A DNA stretch of 11,734 nucleotides from Prolixibacteraceae bacterium (lineage in GTDB: Bacteria > Bacteroidota > Bacteroidia > Bacteroidales > Prolixibacteraceae): positions 1-11,734 of the forward strand of contig DMFR01000389.1 in the NCBI GenBank assembly GCA_003450125.1. Reading direction: 5' to 3'. Below are positions 5,660-11,734 of this stretch, in pieces; within the stretch, counting starts at the first letter, position 1, and every line of letters begins with the position of its first letter. The position numbers and the translations under genes are program-made. The notes under the pieces are model-generated. The model was not told the DNA's origin. It saw nothing but the letters and a program-made list of their open reading frames with translations, and made no database searches.

Positions 5660-6177
5660 TGAGACAAAGACTTCATTTACCCAGGATTATTAAAATTGAG
5701 AAGGTCGAAGGGTTTAAAATTCAGTGCATGTTCAATAATGGCGATAGCAGGATATTGGATTTTGAAAAAATATTCAGCGATTGGAATGTTTCAGAGCAGG
5801 ATGCTGAATATAAATTACTTGGTTTGAAAGAATTTAAAAAAGTAGGACTGAGAAATTATACCTTGTCATGGCCAAATATTGGATTTAAGATAAAAAATGA
5901 AAATGGACAGATTGAAAAACATCCTTATGAAATAGGCCCTGATGTATTATTTCAATTGAGCCAACCGATTGATACCAATGAAACAAAACTTGGCAACATC
6001 ATTAAATCGGCAAGATTAAAAGCTGGACTAACCCAGGATCAACTTGCTATGAGAAGTGGCACGACTCGGTTTTATATTTCCAGGATTGAGAATAACAAAA
6101 CGGATGTAGAAATGGCCACATTTAGAAAGATTATCGAGGCTGGATTGGGAAAACAATTAATCCTGACTATTGAATGA
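5656..6177 (+). CDS. DUF2442 domain fused to XRE-type helix-turn-helix
   Basis: 173 residues and two domains. Residues about 9-103 are DUF2442 (PF10387), with PRIIKIEKVEGFKIQCMFNNGD, a DFEKIF stretch and the LSWPN motif (70-74). Residues about 112-160 are a lambda-repressor-like helix-turn-helix (LGNIIKSARLKAGLTQDQLA, then TTRFYISRIEN). The same two-domain design is known from the Nitrosomonas protein NE0471. The start ATG at 5656 overlaps the DUF4160 stop, so the two are translationally coupled; a second ATG follows at once at 5659. The gene probably represses its own operon through the palindrome at 5401-5428 and, by analogy with toxin-antitoxin modules, would neutralise the DUF4160 protein. 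The neutralising role is inference. Confidence 0.88.
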   Translation: MMRQRLHLPRIIKIEKVEGFKIQCMFNNGDSRILDFEKIFSDWNVSEQDAEYKLLGLKEFKKVGLRNYTLSWPNIGFKIKNENGQIEKHPYEIGPDVLFQLSQPIDTNETKLGNIIKSARLKAGLTQDQLAMRSGTTRFYISRIENNKTDVEMATFRKIIEAGLGKQLILTIE

Positions 6178-6203
6178 GAGTAAATATTCATTAAATTTAC
6201 TCT
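6177..6203 (+). terminator. AT-rich hairpin after the DUF2442 gene
   Basis: AGAGTAAAT (6177-6185) and ATTTACTCT (6195-6203) form a perfect 9-bp stem with a 9-base loop, starting on the last base of the stop codon and followed by ATTTAAA. It is low in GC and has no long T-run, so it is a weak intrinsic terminator or mRNA 3' stabiliser at best. Confidence 0.45.
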
Positions 6204-6242
6204 ATTTAAACCACAACCTAAACTTACGATTTTAAATCAACC

Positions 6243-8789
6243 ATGAAAAGACCAACCTTTTTATCACTTTTACTGCTACTGTTAACGGCGTTCAATTACG
6301 CATCGGGCCAGGATTTGAAAATCAATGATTTGGAGTATTTTGAGACGCAAGGGGTCAATGTGCTTGTGTATAGTAACCTTTTTAACGGGGGGTTTAACGA
6401 TGAGAAGAACGCGGGTATAGAATTGATTCACCATGGTGTCAGAACTGCACAAGGCGGTGCGGTAAGACTTTCCAACACCCCCGAGCAGTGGGATTTGGTT
6501 CCTGTCATCTCAAATAGGAAGGTAGACCGTGAGTCGAAAACCATTGAGGCTACCTTAAGGTATGAAGACTATGATTTTAATTCGCGGGTAGTTGTCACAG
6601 CTAAAGGTAAAGGCGTTGAGATCTCTGTTTACCTTGACAAGCCTGTTCCTACGGCTCTGGAAGGGAAAGCGGGATTTAATCTTGAATTTCTACCTTCGCA
6701 ATATTGGGGAAAGATCTATTTGATGGATGGGCGTCCCAATCGGTTCCCGCGCTATGCGGTCAGTAATACCACTACAAGGCCGAACAGTGAAAAGATTAAG
6801 CAATTCAAGGGGTACGTCACTGCCGACGACAGGGGTACGGGCCAATTCGTCGATCCCCTTCCTTTGGAAACTGGCCGTACCTTTCTTCTTGCGCCCGATG
6901 CCCCTGAACGTTTGGTGAAAATCACTTCCCCTGATGCCGATCTGATGCTATTTGACGGCCGCATGCTGGCACAAAACGGCTGGTTTGTCGTTCGTAGTTT
7001 ACTTCCGGCAGCTAAAACAGGCAAGGTTTTGACCTGGACCATTGAACCAAATGCCATTAAAGGTTGGACCAGGGAGCCCAATATTGGTTTCTCTCAAGTG
7101 GGCTATCTGCCTTCGCAACCAAAAGTCTCAGTCATTGAACTAGACAAGAAAGACAAACCACAGGCAAGCGCATCGCTCTATCAAATAGGCGACGACGGCA
7201 ATGCAACTAAAGTATTCAGCGGCGATATTGTACACTGGGGAGACTATTTTAAATACCACTATGTGAAATTTGATTTTTCTTCAGTGAGGACCCCGGGGAT
7301 TTACTACATTCAGTATGGCAACTTTAAAACAAATAACTTTTTAATAGAAAACAGCGTTTACGATTGGATTACTGACGCCACCAGCGATGTATGGATACCC
7401 ATACACATGGATCACATGTACGTAAAGGAGGGTTACAGGGTGTGGCACGGCGAGCCTTTCAAGGAGGGTTATCTCCAGGCCCCGCCAAACACCGATCACT
7501 TCGACATGCATAGTCAGGGACCAACAACTGACACCCCGTATAAAGCGCTGGAATTGATTCCCGGATTAAATGTTGGCGGTTTTTTCGATGCCGGTGATTT
7601 TGATATCGAGACAGGATCAAACATTGGCGTGGTACAGAACTTTGTCCAAACATGGGAATATTTCAAACCCTTACGGGATGAGACTTTCGTAGATGAAAAG
7701 CATCGCTATGTGGATCTTCACCGCCCGGATGGGAAACCAGACATCTTACAGTTTATCGAGCATGGAACATTGAACCTGATCGCCCAGGCAGAGATTATCG
7801 GCCACATGTCACAAACGCTCTCCAACTCAGTACTCGATAACTACCATCACCTTGGCGACGCAGCCTCCATCACAGACGGGCTTCCCTATAATCCGAAACT
7901 TGGCCCCTATGAAGTTGCCCCTGACGGAAAGTCGAGCGGAGTGAAGGATGATATGTGGGCATTTACAAGCCGCAATCCCGGCCTTGATCTCAGGGCAGCA
8001 ACCATGTTTGCCGCAGCAAGCCGGGCGTTGAAGGGATATAACGACGATCTGTCGGCAAGGGCATTGCAACAGTCAAAAAGGCTATTAAAGGAGGCTACGG
8101 AATTACTGGCCAGTCAGCCGAAAGATCGTGTTGGCAGGTTTGGCGGATCAGCAGACATTGCCACCAATCTTCAACTGTACATCTCAACGGGAGAGAAACA
8201 ATATAATGATAAATTTCAGGAACTGTTATGGCCTGCACTTGATCGAAACGTTAGTTTCACCATTTTGACAGCAATGGATGCCATTCCTCATATGGACGCA
8301 GCCTACAAAGTAAAGCTCCGCCCATATGTTGTAAAATATAAAGAATACATCGACGGGCTTGAAAAGGATAACCCTTATGGAGTGCCTATTGGTCTTGGTA
8401 ACTGGGCTGGAAGCGGAGAAGTGTCGAGCTTTGGCACCACCGTATGCTTTGCCAGCAAATATTTCCCTGATATTGTAGATGCCAGCCATGCTTTCAAAGC
8501 CACCAATTATTTGTTTGGCTGCCATCCGTATCACAATTATTCGTTGGTGGCAACGGTGGGCGCAGCACGTCCCAAAGCAGTATTTTATGGGAATAACAGG
8601 GCTGATTTCTCCTTCATACCAGGGAATGTTGCTCCGGGTATATTATTCAGAAAACCCGACCACTTTGAAAACTACGACGACTGGCCCTTTCTGTGGGGAG
8701 AAAATGAAGGTACGATTGCCGGAAATACTGGTTATTTAATTTTCGGATCAGCTTTTAAGAATTTGGTAACTCATACGCCAGAACACTGA
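6243..8789 (+). CDS. Secreted GH9 family glycoside hydrolase
   Basis: 848 residues with a signal peptide (cleavage near ASG-Q23). Domains in order are a beta-rich N-terminal region of about 250 residues (25-275) that I cannot name, a CelD-type immunoglobulin-like domain (about 280-370, beginning IGFSQVGYLPSQPKVSV), and the GH9 (alpha/alpha)6-barrel (about 375-840). The catalytic aspartates lie in GGFFDAGDFD (D449 and D452), and the probable acid is E822 in GENEGTIAGNTG, matching NExxIxxNAG of the family. The usual PHHR substrate-binding stretch is absent: residues 773-785 read GAARPKAVFYGNN instead, so the substrate may not be plain cellulose. GH9 enzymes cleave beta-1,4-glucans or related polymers. 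No SusC/SusD or other polysaccharide genes are adjacent. Base composition is more GC-balanced than in the array. The stop codon falls in a short repeat shared with the region behind the gene. Confidence 0.9.
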   Translation: MKRPTFLSLLLLLLTAFNYASGQDLKINDLEYFETQGVNVLVYSNLFNGGFNDEKNAGIELIHHGVRTAQGGAVRLSNTPEQWDLVPVISNRKVDRESKTIEATLRYEDYDFNSRVVVTAKGKGVEISVYLDKPVPTALEGKAGFNLEFLPSQYWGKIYLMDGRPNRFPRYAVSNTTTRPNSEKIKQFKGYVTADDRGTGQFVDPLPLETGRTFLLAPDAPERLVKITSPDADLMLFDGRMLAQNGWFVVRSLLPAAKTGKVLTWTIEPNAIKGWTREPNIGFSQVGYLPSQPKVSVIELDKKDKPQASASLYQIGDDGNATKVFSGDIVHWGDYFKYHYVKFDFSSVRTPGIYYIQYGNFKTNNFLIENSVYDWITDATSDVWIPIHMDHMYVKEGYRVWHGEPFKEGYLQAPPNTDHFDMHSQGPTTDTPYKALELIPGLNVGGFFDAGDFDIETGSNIGVVQNFVQTWEYFKPLRDETFVDEKHRYVDLHRPDGKPDILQFIEHGTLNLIAQAEIIGHMSQTLSNSVLDNYHHLGDAASITDGLPYNPKLGPYEVAPDGKSSGVKDDMWAFTSRNPGLDLRAATMFAAASRALKGYNDDLSARALQQSKRLLKEATELLASQPKDRVGRFGGSADIATNLQLYISTGEKQYNDKFQELLWPALDRNVSFTILTAMDAIPHMDAAYKVKLRPYVVKYKEYIDGLEKDNPYGVPIGLGNWAGSGEVSSFGTTVCFASKYFPDIVDASHAFKATNYLFGCHPYHNYSLVATVGAARPKAVFYGNNRADFSFIPGNVAPGILFRKPDHFENYDDWPFLWGENEGTIAGNTGYLIFGSAFKNLVTHTPEH

Positions 8790-8814
8790 TGTATAAGAAA
8801 AAAGAAAAAATGGA

Positions 8815-8852
8815 ACACTGATTTACACTGATATAACAGATTTACATTGATC
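8815..8852 (+). repeat. Short tandem repeat, about 10-bp units
   Basis: Four imperfect units follow one another: ACACTGATTT, ACACTGATAT, AACAGATTT and ACATTGATCT. An isolated GAACACTGAT at 8781-8790, overlapping the stop codon of the GH9 gene, is identical to the sequence at 8813-8822. Degenerate repeats of this type are scattered through many bacterial genomes. Confidence 0.55.
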
Positions 8853-8873
8853 TTTTATTTCATGATCCATACT

Positions 8874-8998
8874 TTTCATTTCCTACGAATCCTACGAATC
8901 CTACATCCTATTTCGTAAAAACGCATTTATATAGTTAATAACAAAATGCATTTTTACGAAATAGGAAGTAGGATTTGTAGGATTCGTAGGAAATGAAA
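8874..8998. repeat. 125-bp inverted repeat, MITE-like
   Basis: Two arms of 55 bp (8874-8928 and 8944-8998) are complementary at 52 of 55 positions, around a 15-base AT-rich loop. Within the arms GAATCCTAC-type units are repeated (CCTACGAAT at 8882-8890 and 8891-8899). It contains no coding capacity. Together with its neighbours it fills the gap between the GH9 and kinase genes (8790-9144), where I see no gene. It may be a non-autonomous mobile palindrome or a scattered intergenic repeat, and in RNA it would fold into a long stem that could end or protect the GH9 transcript. Confidence 0.7.
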
Positions 8999-9015
8999 TT
9001 TGAGAAGTTAGTTGT

Positions 9016-9064
9016 CTTGTCCTGAAATAGGTTTACAGGAAGAGTAAACTAAAAACAGGACGAG
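9016..9064. repeat. 49-bp imperfect palindrome
   Basis: CTTGTCCTG (9016-9024) pairs with CAGGACGAG (9056-9064) at 8 of 9 positions, and GTTTAC (9031-9036) pairs with GTAAAC (9044-9049), with symmetric internal loops of six bases. It sits 81 bases before the kinase start. It could be a remnant of insertion-sequence ends or a structured leader; nothing decides between them. Confidence 0.45.
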
Positions 9065-9144
9065 TCAGATTTAAATCACCGGTTCATGATATACTGAAAC
9101 TTTTTGTGTAATTTACTGCTGAATTTCAAGATCCACTTTTCATG

Positions 9145-10302
9145 ATGCAAATTGTTGTTGCCCCCGATTCTATGAAGGAATGTTTGTCGGCCGCCAAGGT
9201 GGCAAGGGCGGTTTCAGAAGGAATCAAACGCGTATTCCCGGAGGCTAAAATTAAGTGTATTCCCATAGCTGATGGAGGTGAGGGTACAGTGGAAGCGCTG
9301 GTTTCTGCAACGGGTGGTACAATCGTTCCATGCCCTTCTGTGGATGCCCTAAACCGGCCGATACAATCCTTCTATGGCATCTTAGGAGATGGGAAAACAG
9401 TAGTCATTGAAATGGCAGCTGCTTCAGGAATTGAACTGCTTGCTCCCTTAGAGCGAAATCCATTGATCACTTCTACTTTTGGAACCGGGCTGTTGATAAA
9501 GGCAGCATTGGATGCAGGATTCACCCAGCTGATAGTTGGTATTGGTGGAAGTGCTACCAACGATGGAGGTGCAGGAATGGCTCAGGCACTTGGATTTGGA
9601 CTTTTAGACAGCCATGGCTTTAATTTAGAGCTTGGCGGAGGTTCATTGGGCGATCTTCATTCCATTGACAGTTCTAAGGCTCATCCTTCACTTGGCATGG
9701 CTAAAATAACGGTAGCAAGTGATGTGCGTAATCCGCTATTAGGCCCAACAGGTGCAACATTTGTTTATGGCCCCCAAAAGGGTGCTACTCCTGAAATGCT
9801 GGAAATACTCGAAAGGAACATGGTTCATTATTCCAGCATTCTACAGCAGGAGTTGGGAATAGACGTTTCTCATCTAACGGGAGCAGGAGCTGCCGGAGGA
9901 CTTGGTGCAGGACTCATGGCCTTTTGTCATGCACAAATGGTTTCAGGGTTTGAATTGATCAGCCAGTTGACCAACCTGGAGAAACACATCAGTGAGGCTA
10001 CAATGGTTTTTACTGCAGAAGGAAAGATTGACGCCCAGACCGCCTATGGGAAGACCGTAAGCGGAGTGGCTCAACTTGCCAAGAGATATGATATTCCCGT
10101 AATTGCCCTTGCAGGAATGGTAGTTGGGGAATTACATAAACTCTACGAACAGGGAATCACTTCTATTTTTGCCATTGGAAATCATCCCATGAGCCTTGAA
10201 GAGTCAAAAGACAGGGCTTCAGAATTATTGGCCAATGCAACAGAGCAGGTTATGAGAACAGTGAAAGGGGTGGGTGTCAAACGGCTTCTACATTATGAAT
10301 AG
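9145..10302 (+). CDS. glxK: Glycerate 2-kinase (GlxK/GarK family)
   Basis: 385 residues, the usual length for the bacterial glycerate kinase family (PF02595, COG1929), which phosphorylates D-glycerate with ATP in the cytoplasm and feeds it into glycolysis from glyoxylate or sugar-acid breakdown. From an upstream ATG at 9142, the motifs are APDSMKECLSA (7-17), DGGEGT (44-49), GIGGSATNDGGAG (133-145), ASDVRNPLLGPTGA (192-205) and AEGKIDAQTAYGKT (292-305). The family normally starts M-x-I-V-V-A-P-D-S, so I take the second of two adjacent ATGs (9145). Its last 26 bases, including the stop, overlap the end of higA on the other strand. It stands alone, with no neighbouring glyoxylate or garD-type genes to reveal the pathway. 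2-kinase rather than 3-kinase activity is assumed from the family. Confidence 0.93.
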   Translation: MQIVVAPDSMKECLSAAKVARAVSEGIKRVFPEAKIKCIPIADGGEGTVEALVSATGGTIVPCPSVDALNRPIQSFYGILGDGKTVVIEMAAASGIELLAPLERNPLITSTFGTGLLIKAALDAGFTQLIVGIGGSATNDGGAGMAQALGFGLLDSHGFNLELGGGSLGDLHSIDSSKAHPSLGMAKITVASDVRNPLLGPTGATFVYGPQKGATPEMLEILERNMVHYSSILQQELGIDVSHLTGAGAAGGLGAGLMAFCHAQMVSGFELISQLTNLEKHISEATMVFTAEGKIDAQTAYGKTVSGVAQLAKRYDIPVIALAGMVVGELHKLYEQGITSIFAIGNHPMSLEESKDRASELLANATEQVMRTVKGVGVKRLLHYE

Positions 10303-10741
10303 ATAAGAACTTGCTTATCGAAGGCACATTTAAAAGTTTACGGTGATTTTCAGGTTCCAATTTTATTTCCTTATCCCCACGAATTAAAGATTCCAAAGGT
10401 ATTCCCAGATATTCATGCAACAAGGTGATCATCTTTAAAGACAAGGGCCTTTTGCCATTCAGAACTTCTGATATTCTTGTTTTTCCTCCAAACATAGGTG
10501 CAATATCTGCTTGTTTAAGGTTCATTTGTTCCATTCTGAATTTGATTGCTTCAATCGGATCTGGAGCGACTATTGGGTAAAATTCCTGCTCATATTTCTC
10601 AACAAGCAAGGATAAAAGTTCCAATTCTTCTCCTTCAGGGCTATCTGTTTCAATTGGATCTTTCGAATTATTGATAAGGCTATAGATACGAGCACAAGCT
10701 TCATTATACTCTTCTTCTGTTTTAATTATTTTAGTTTTCAT
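10277..10741 (-). CDS. higA: HigA-type antitoxin with XRE helix-turn-helix
   Basis: 154 residues from ATG 10741 (MKTKIIKTEEEY), the start typical of the COG5499 HigA family; an in-frame ATG at 10759 would add six residues and deepen the overlap. The N-terminal acidic part (1-60) is followed by a helix-turn-helix (about 62-112: FRMEQMNLKQADIAPMFGGK, then TRISEVLNGKRPLS) and GIPLESLI, where most family members end. A further 34 residues or so form a C-terminal tail. The start lies inside the last codons of higB (11 bases shared), so the two are coupled. HigA neutralises HigB and represses the operon. The C-terminal tail overlaps the end of the glycerate kinase gene by 26 bases, in antisense. 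Confidence 0.9.
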   Translation of the reverse strand: MKTKIIKTEEEYNEACARIYSLINNSKDPIETDSPEGEELELLSLLVEKYEQEFYPIVAPDPIEAIKFRMEQMNLKQADIAPMFGGKTRISEVLNGKRPLSLKMITLLHEYLGIPLESLIRGDKEIKLEPENHRKLLNVPSISKFLSIHNVEAV

Positions 10742-11042
10742 AGCTAATTGTTTTTGCATCTATTTTATCATATTCTGAGTGAGTTCCGAACCATACAATA
10801 AAGACTATCTTGGGTTTAAATTCAATATCAACAATCAACCTGTATTCATTCCCCTTGATATTGAAAACCACTCTCTTTGAACTCAATATACTGGCATTGG
10901 CGTATTTCATCTTCAATTCCTTCGCAGTGTTCCAATCAGAGTATCTTACTTCATAAATCCACGCTCTGAGTGAACCTTCAGCTTGTTTGTATTTAGTTTG
11001 TTTACAAAACTCACTTATTGTCTTTTCTTTGATGATTCTCAT
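10731..11042 (-). CDS. higB: HigB-type mRNA interferase toxin
   Basis: 103 residues, the full length for the HigB_toxin family (PF09907), which cleaves mRNA in a ribosome-dependent way when freed from HigA. Conserved parts are MRIIKEKTISEF (1-12), LRAWIYEVRYSDW (25-37), ASILSSKRVVFNIKGNEYRL (50-69) and FGTHSEYDKID (85-95). The start is ATG 11042. An upstream in-frame TTG (11049-11051) is part of the -7 promoter box and cannot be the start if that promoter is used. higB precedes higA, the typical order for the Hig family. The reading frame is intact, so the toxin appears functional. Confidence 0.92.
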   Translation of the reverse strand: MRIIKEKTISEFCKQTKYKQAEGSLRAWIYEVRYSDWNTAKELKMKYANASILSSKRVVFNIKGNEYRLIVDIEFKPKIVFIVWFGTHSEYDKIDAKTISYEN

Positions 11043-11048
11043 GCTATG

Positions 11049-11056
11049 CAAAGATA
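11049..11056 (-). promoter_or_regulatory. -7 box of the higBA promoter
   Basis: On the minus strand TATCTTTG is an exact TAnnTTTG match. It ends six bases before the higB ATG, so the transcript would be nearly leaderless. The expected TTTG at -33 is replaced by TTAC, which lies in the operator, so the promoter may be weak. Confidence 0.5.
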
Positions 11057-11061
11057 CTAAA

Positions 11062-11081
11062 AGTTACCATATTTGGTAACT
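11062..11081. promoter_or_regulatory. Palindromic higBA operator
   Basis: AGTTACC (11062-11068) and GGTAACT (11075-11081) are perfect inverted arms around six bases; 18 of 20 positions match the reverse complement. The site covers the spacer and -33 region of the higBA promoter, where HigA bound with its toxin would block RNA polymerase. Binding is inferred from position and symmetry. Confidence 0.65.
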
Positions 11082-11113
11082 TAACGCGAAATATTTTTTA
11101 TTACCTCCTACTT

Positions 11114-11734
11114 CTATAACATCAGCAATCCATTTTCCCTCAGATGTTTCATGCTTGTACCATTCCAGAAAAGTATAAAATCATTCCCGGTTTGTTCTTC
11201 GAAGCTTTTACCCAGTTCGGCAAAGGTGACGGATTGATTGCTGCTTACTGAAAGCTCTGGGAGATGTTCAAACATCCATTTCCCTTCTACCTGTGGAAGT
11301 TGGACGCTAAGGTTTCCCTTCTTATTGAAGAAAGTTAGTTCAGCCATTTCAAAGGTCTGGTTCTTTTTCTTTTTGGTAAAATACCTTACTATTGCAGGTC
11401 CTCCTATCCAGTAAACCTTTGCATGGGGACTTGAGGATTCGAAATCATTCTCATCAATGGCTTTCTGAATAAAATCAGGTGCAACTGTTGTGCGTGGAAC
11501 TTTAAAGTCAAACCAATCCTGCAGGGGAAAATCGAAACAGATACCATGCATGTAATTGAACAGCGACTTGCGCAGCCCTTCACTAAAGAGTTCATGGTCG
11601 GCTCCGGTAGGATCATGATGAACAAGGTCGTTGTTGGCAAATGTACCAAGCTGTTCATTGACAATCGTTGCCTTAAACTGTGCAGGATTCAGTCCAACGG
11701 GACTGTGAGCCGTCATGGCAAACTGATGCCAGAA
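11114..11734 (-). CDS. C-terminal part of a probable B12-binding radical SAM protein
   Basis: The frame is open to the window edge. The codons before the first in-window ATG (11716) continue it (FWHQFAMTAHSPVGL), so this is the last 206 residues of a longer protein, not a gene starting at 11716. The stop is TAG at 11114. Segments such as FAMTAHSPVGL, FANNDLVHHDPTGADH, GLRKSLFNYMHGICFDFPL and WFDFKVPRTTV resemble, from memory, the C-terminal extension of cobalamin-binding radical SAM proteins (COG1032-type) of Bacteroidota and Chlorobi. The diagnostic CxxxCxxC cluster motif would lie outside the window, so the family assignment is tentative. It is upstream of higBA on the same strand with 71 bases between them, and higBA has its own promoter. 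Confidence 0.6.
   Translation of the reverse strand, partial: FWHQFAMTAHSPVGLNPAQFKATIVNEQLGTFANNDLVHHDPTGADHELFSEGLRKSLFNYMHGICFDFPLQDWFDFKVPRTTVAPDFIQKAIDENDFESSSPHAKVYWIGGPAIVRYFTKKKKNQTFEMAELTFFNKKGNLSVQLPQVEGKWMFEHLPELSVSSNQSVTFAELGKSFEEQTGNDFILFWNGTSMKHLRENGLLML

Noticed and set aside
6727..8739. Several plus and minus frames of 60-110 codons inside the GH9 gene
   Set aside because: All are shadows of the GH9 frame, which has clear family motifs throughout.
11404..11664. Minus-strand frame of 86 codons
   Set aside because: Shadow in another frame of the radical SAM-like gene.

Overview
The window looks like chromosome from a member of the Bacteroidota. Secreted proteins have signal peptides ending in 'GQ'. 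Promoter-like sites fit the TTTG-N19/20-TAnnTTTG pattern of that phylum, and start codons lack strong Shine-Dalgarno sites. The gene families are also typical: a GH9 enzyme with an extra N-terminal beta domain, a GKAQKGP-type lipoprotein, HigB/HigA and DUF4160/DUF2442.

The left part (about 1-5250) is AT-rich and reads as an array of four gene cassettes, all pointing right and separated by related repeats of about 130-305 bp. Cassette 1 carries an unrecognised helical protein plus a small two-segment membrane protein. Cassette 2 carries a large lipoprotein, cassette 3 a secreted serine beta-lactamase-like protein, and cassette 4 a secreted alpha/beta hydrolase. The start of each cassette is complementary to the start of the repeat behind its own gene, and the paired sequence differs between cassettes. 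That is the layout of integron cassettes and attC sites, although the core boxes do not match the classical GTTRRRY exactly and no integrase lies in the window. The long repeats also carry a nested hairpin just behind the upstream gene, a middle palindromic block with an invariant 18-mer, and a Bacteroidota-type promoter aimed at the next cassette. The repeat could therefore act as both the 3' end signal and the 5' promoter for promoterless cargo.

At the right edge of the array (5429-6177) lies a translationally coupled DUF4160 / DUF2442-HTH pair. It has its own promoter and a 28-bp near-perfect palindrome directly before the start codon, and resembles an autoregulated toxin-antitoxin-like module.

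The right part (6243-11734) is more GC-balanced, ordinary-looking chromosome. It holds a secreted GH9 glycoside hydrolase and an intergenic region with short tandem repeats, a 125-bp palindrome and a further hairpin. A glycerate 2-kinase follows. On the minus strand are a higB-higA toxin-antitoxin operon, whose antitoxin end overlaps the kinase end tail to tail, and the C-terminal part of a probable B12-binding radical SAM protein cut by the window edge.
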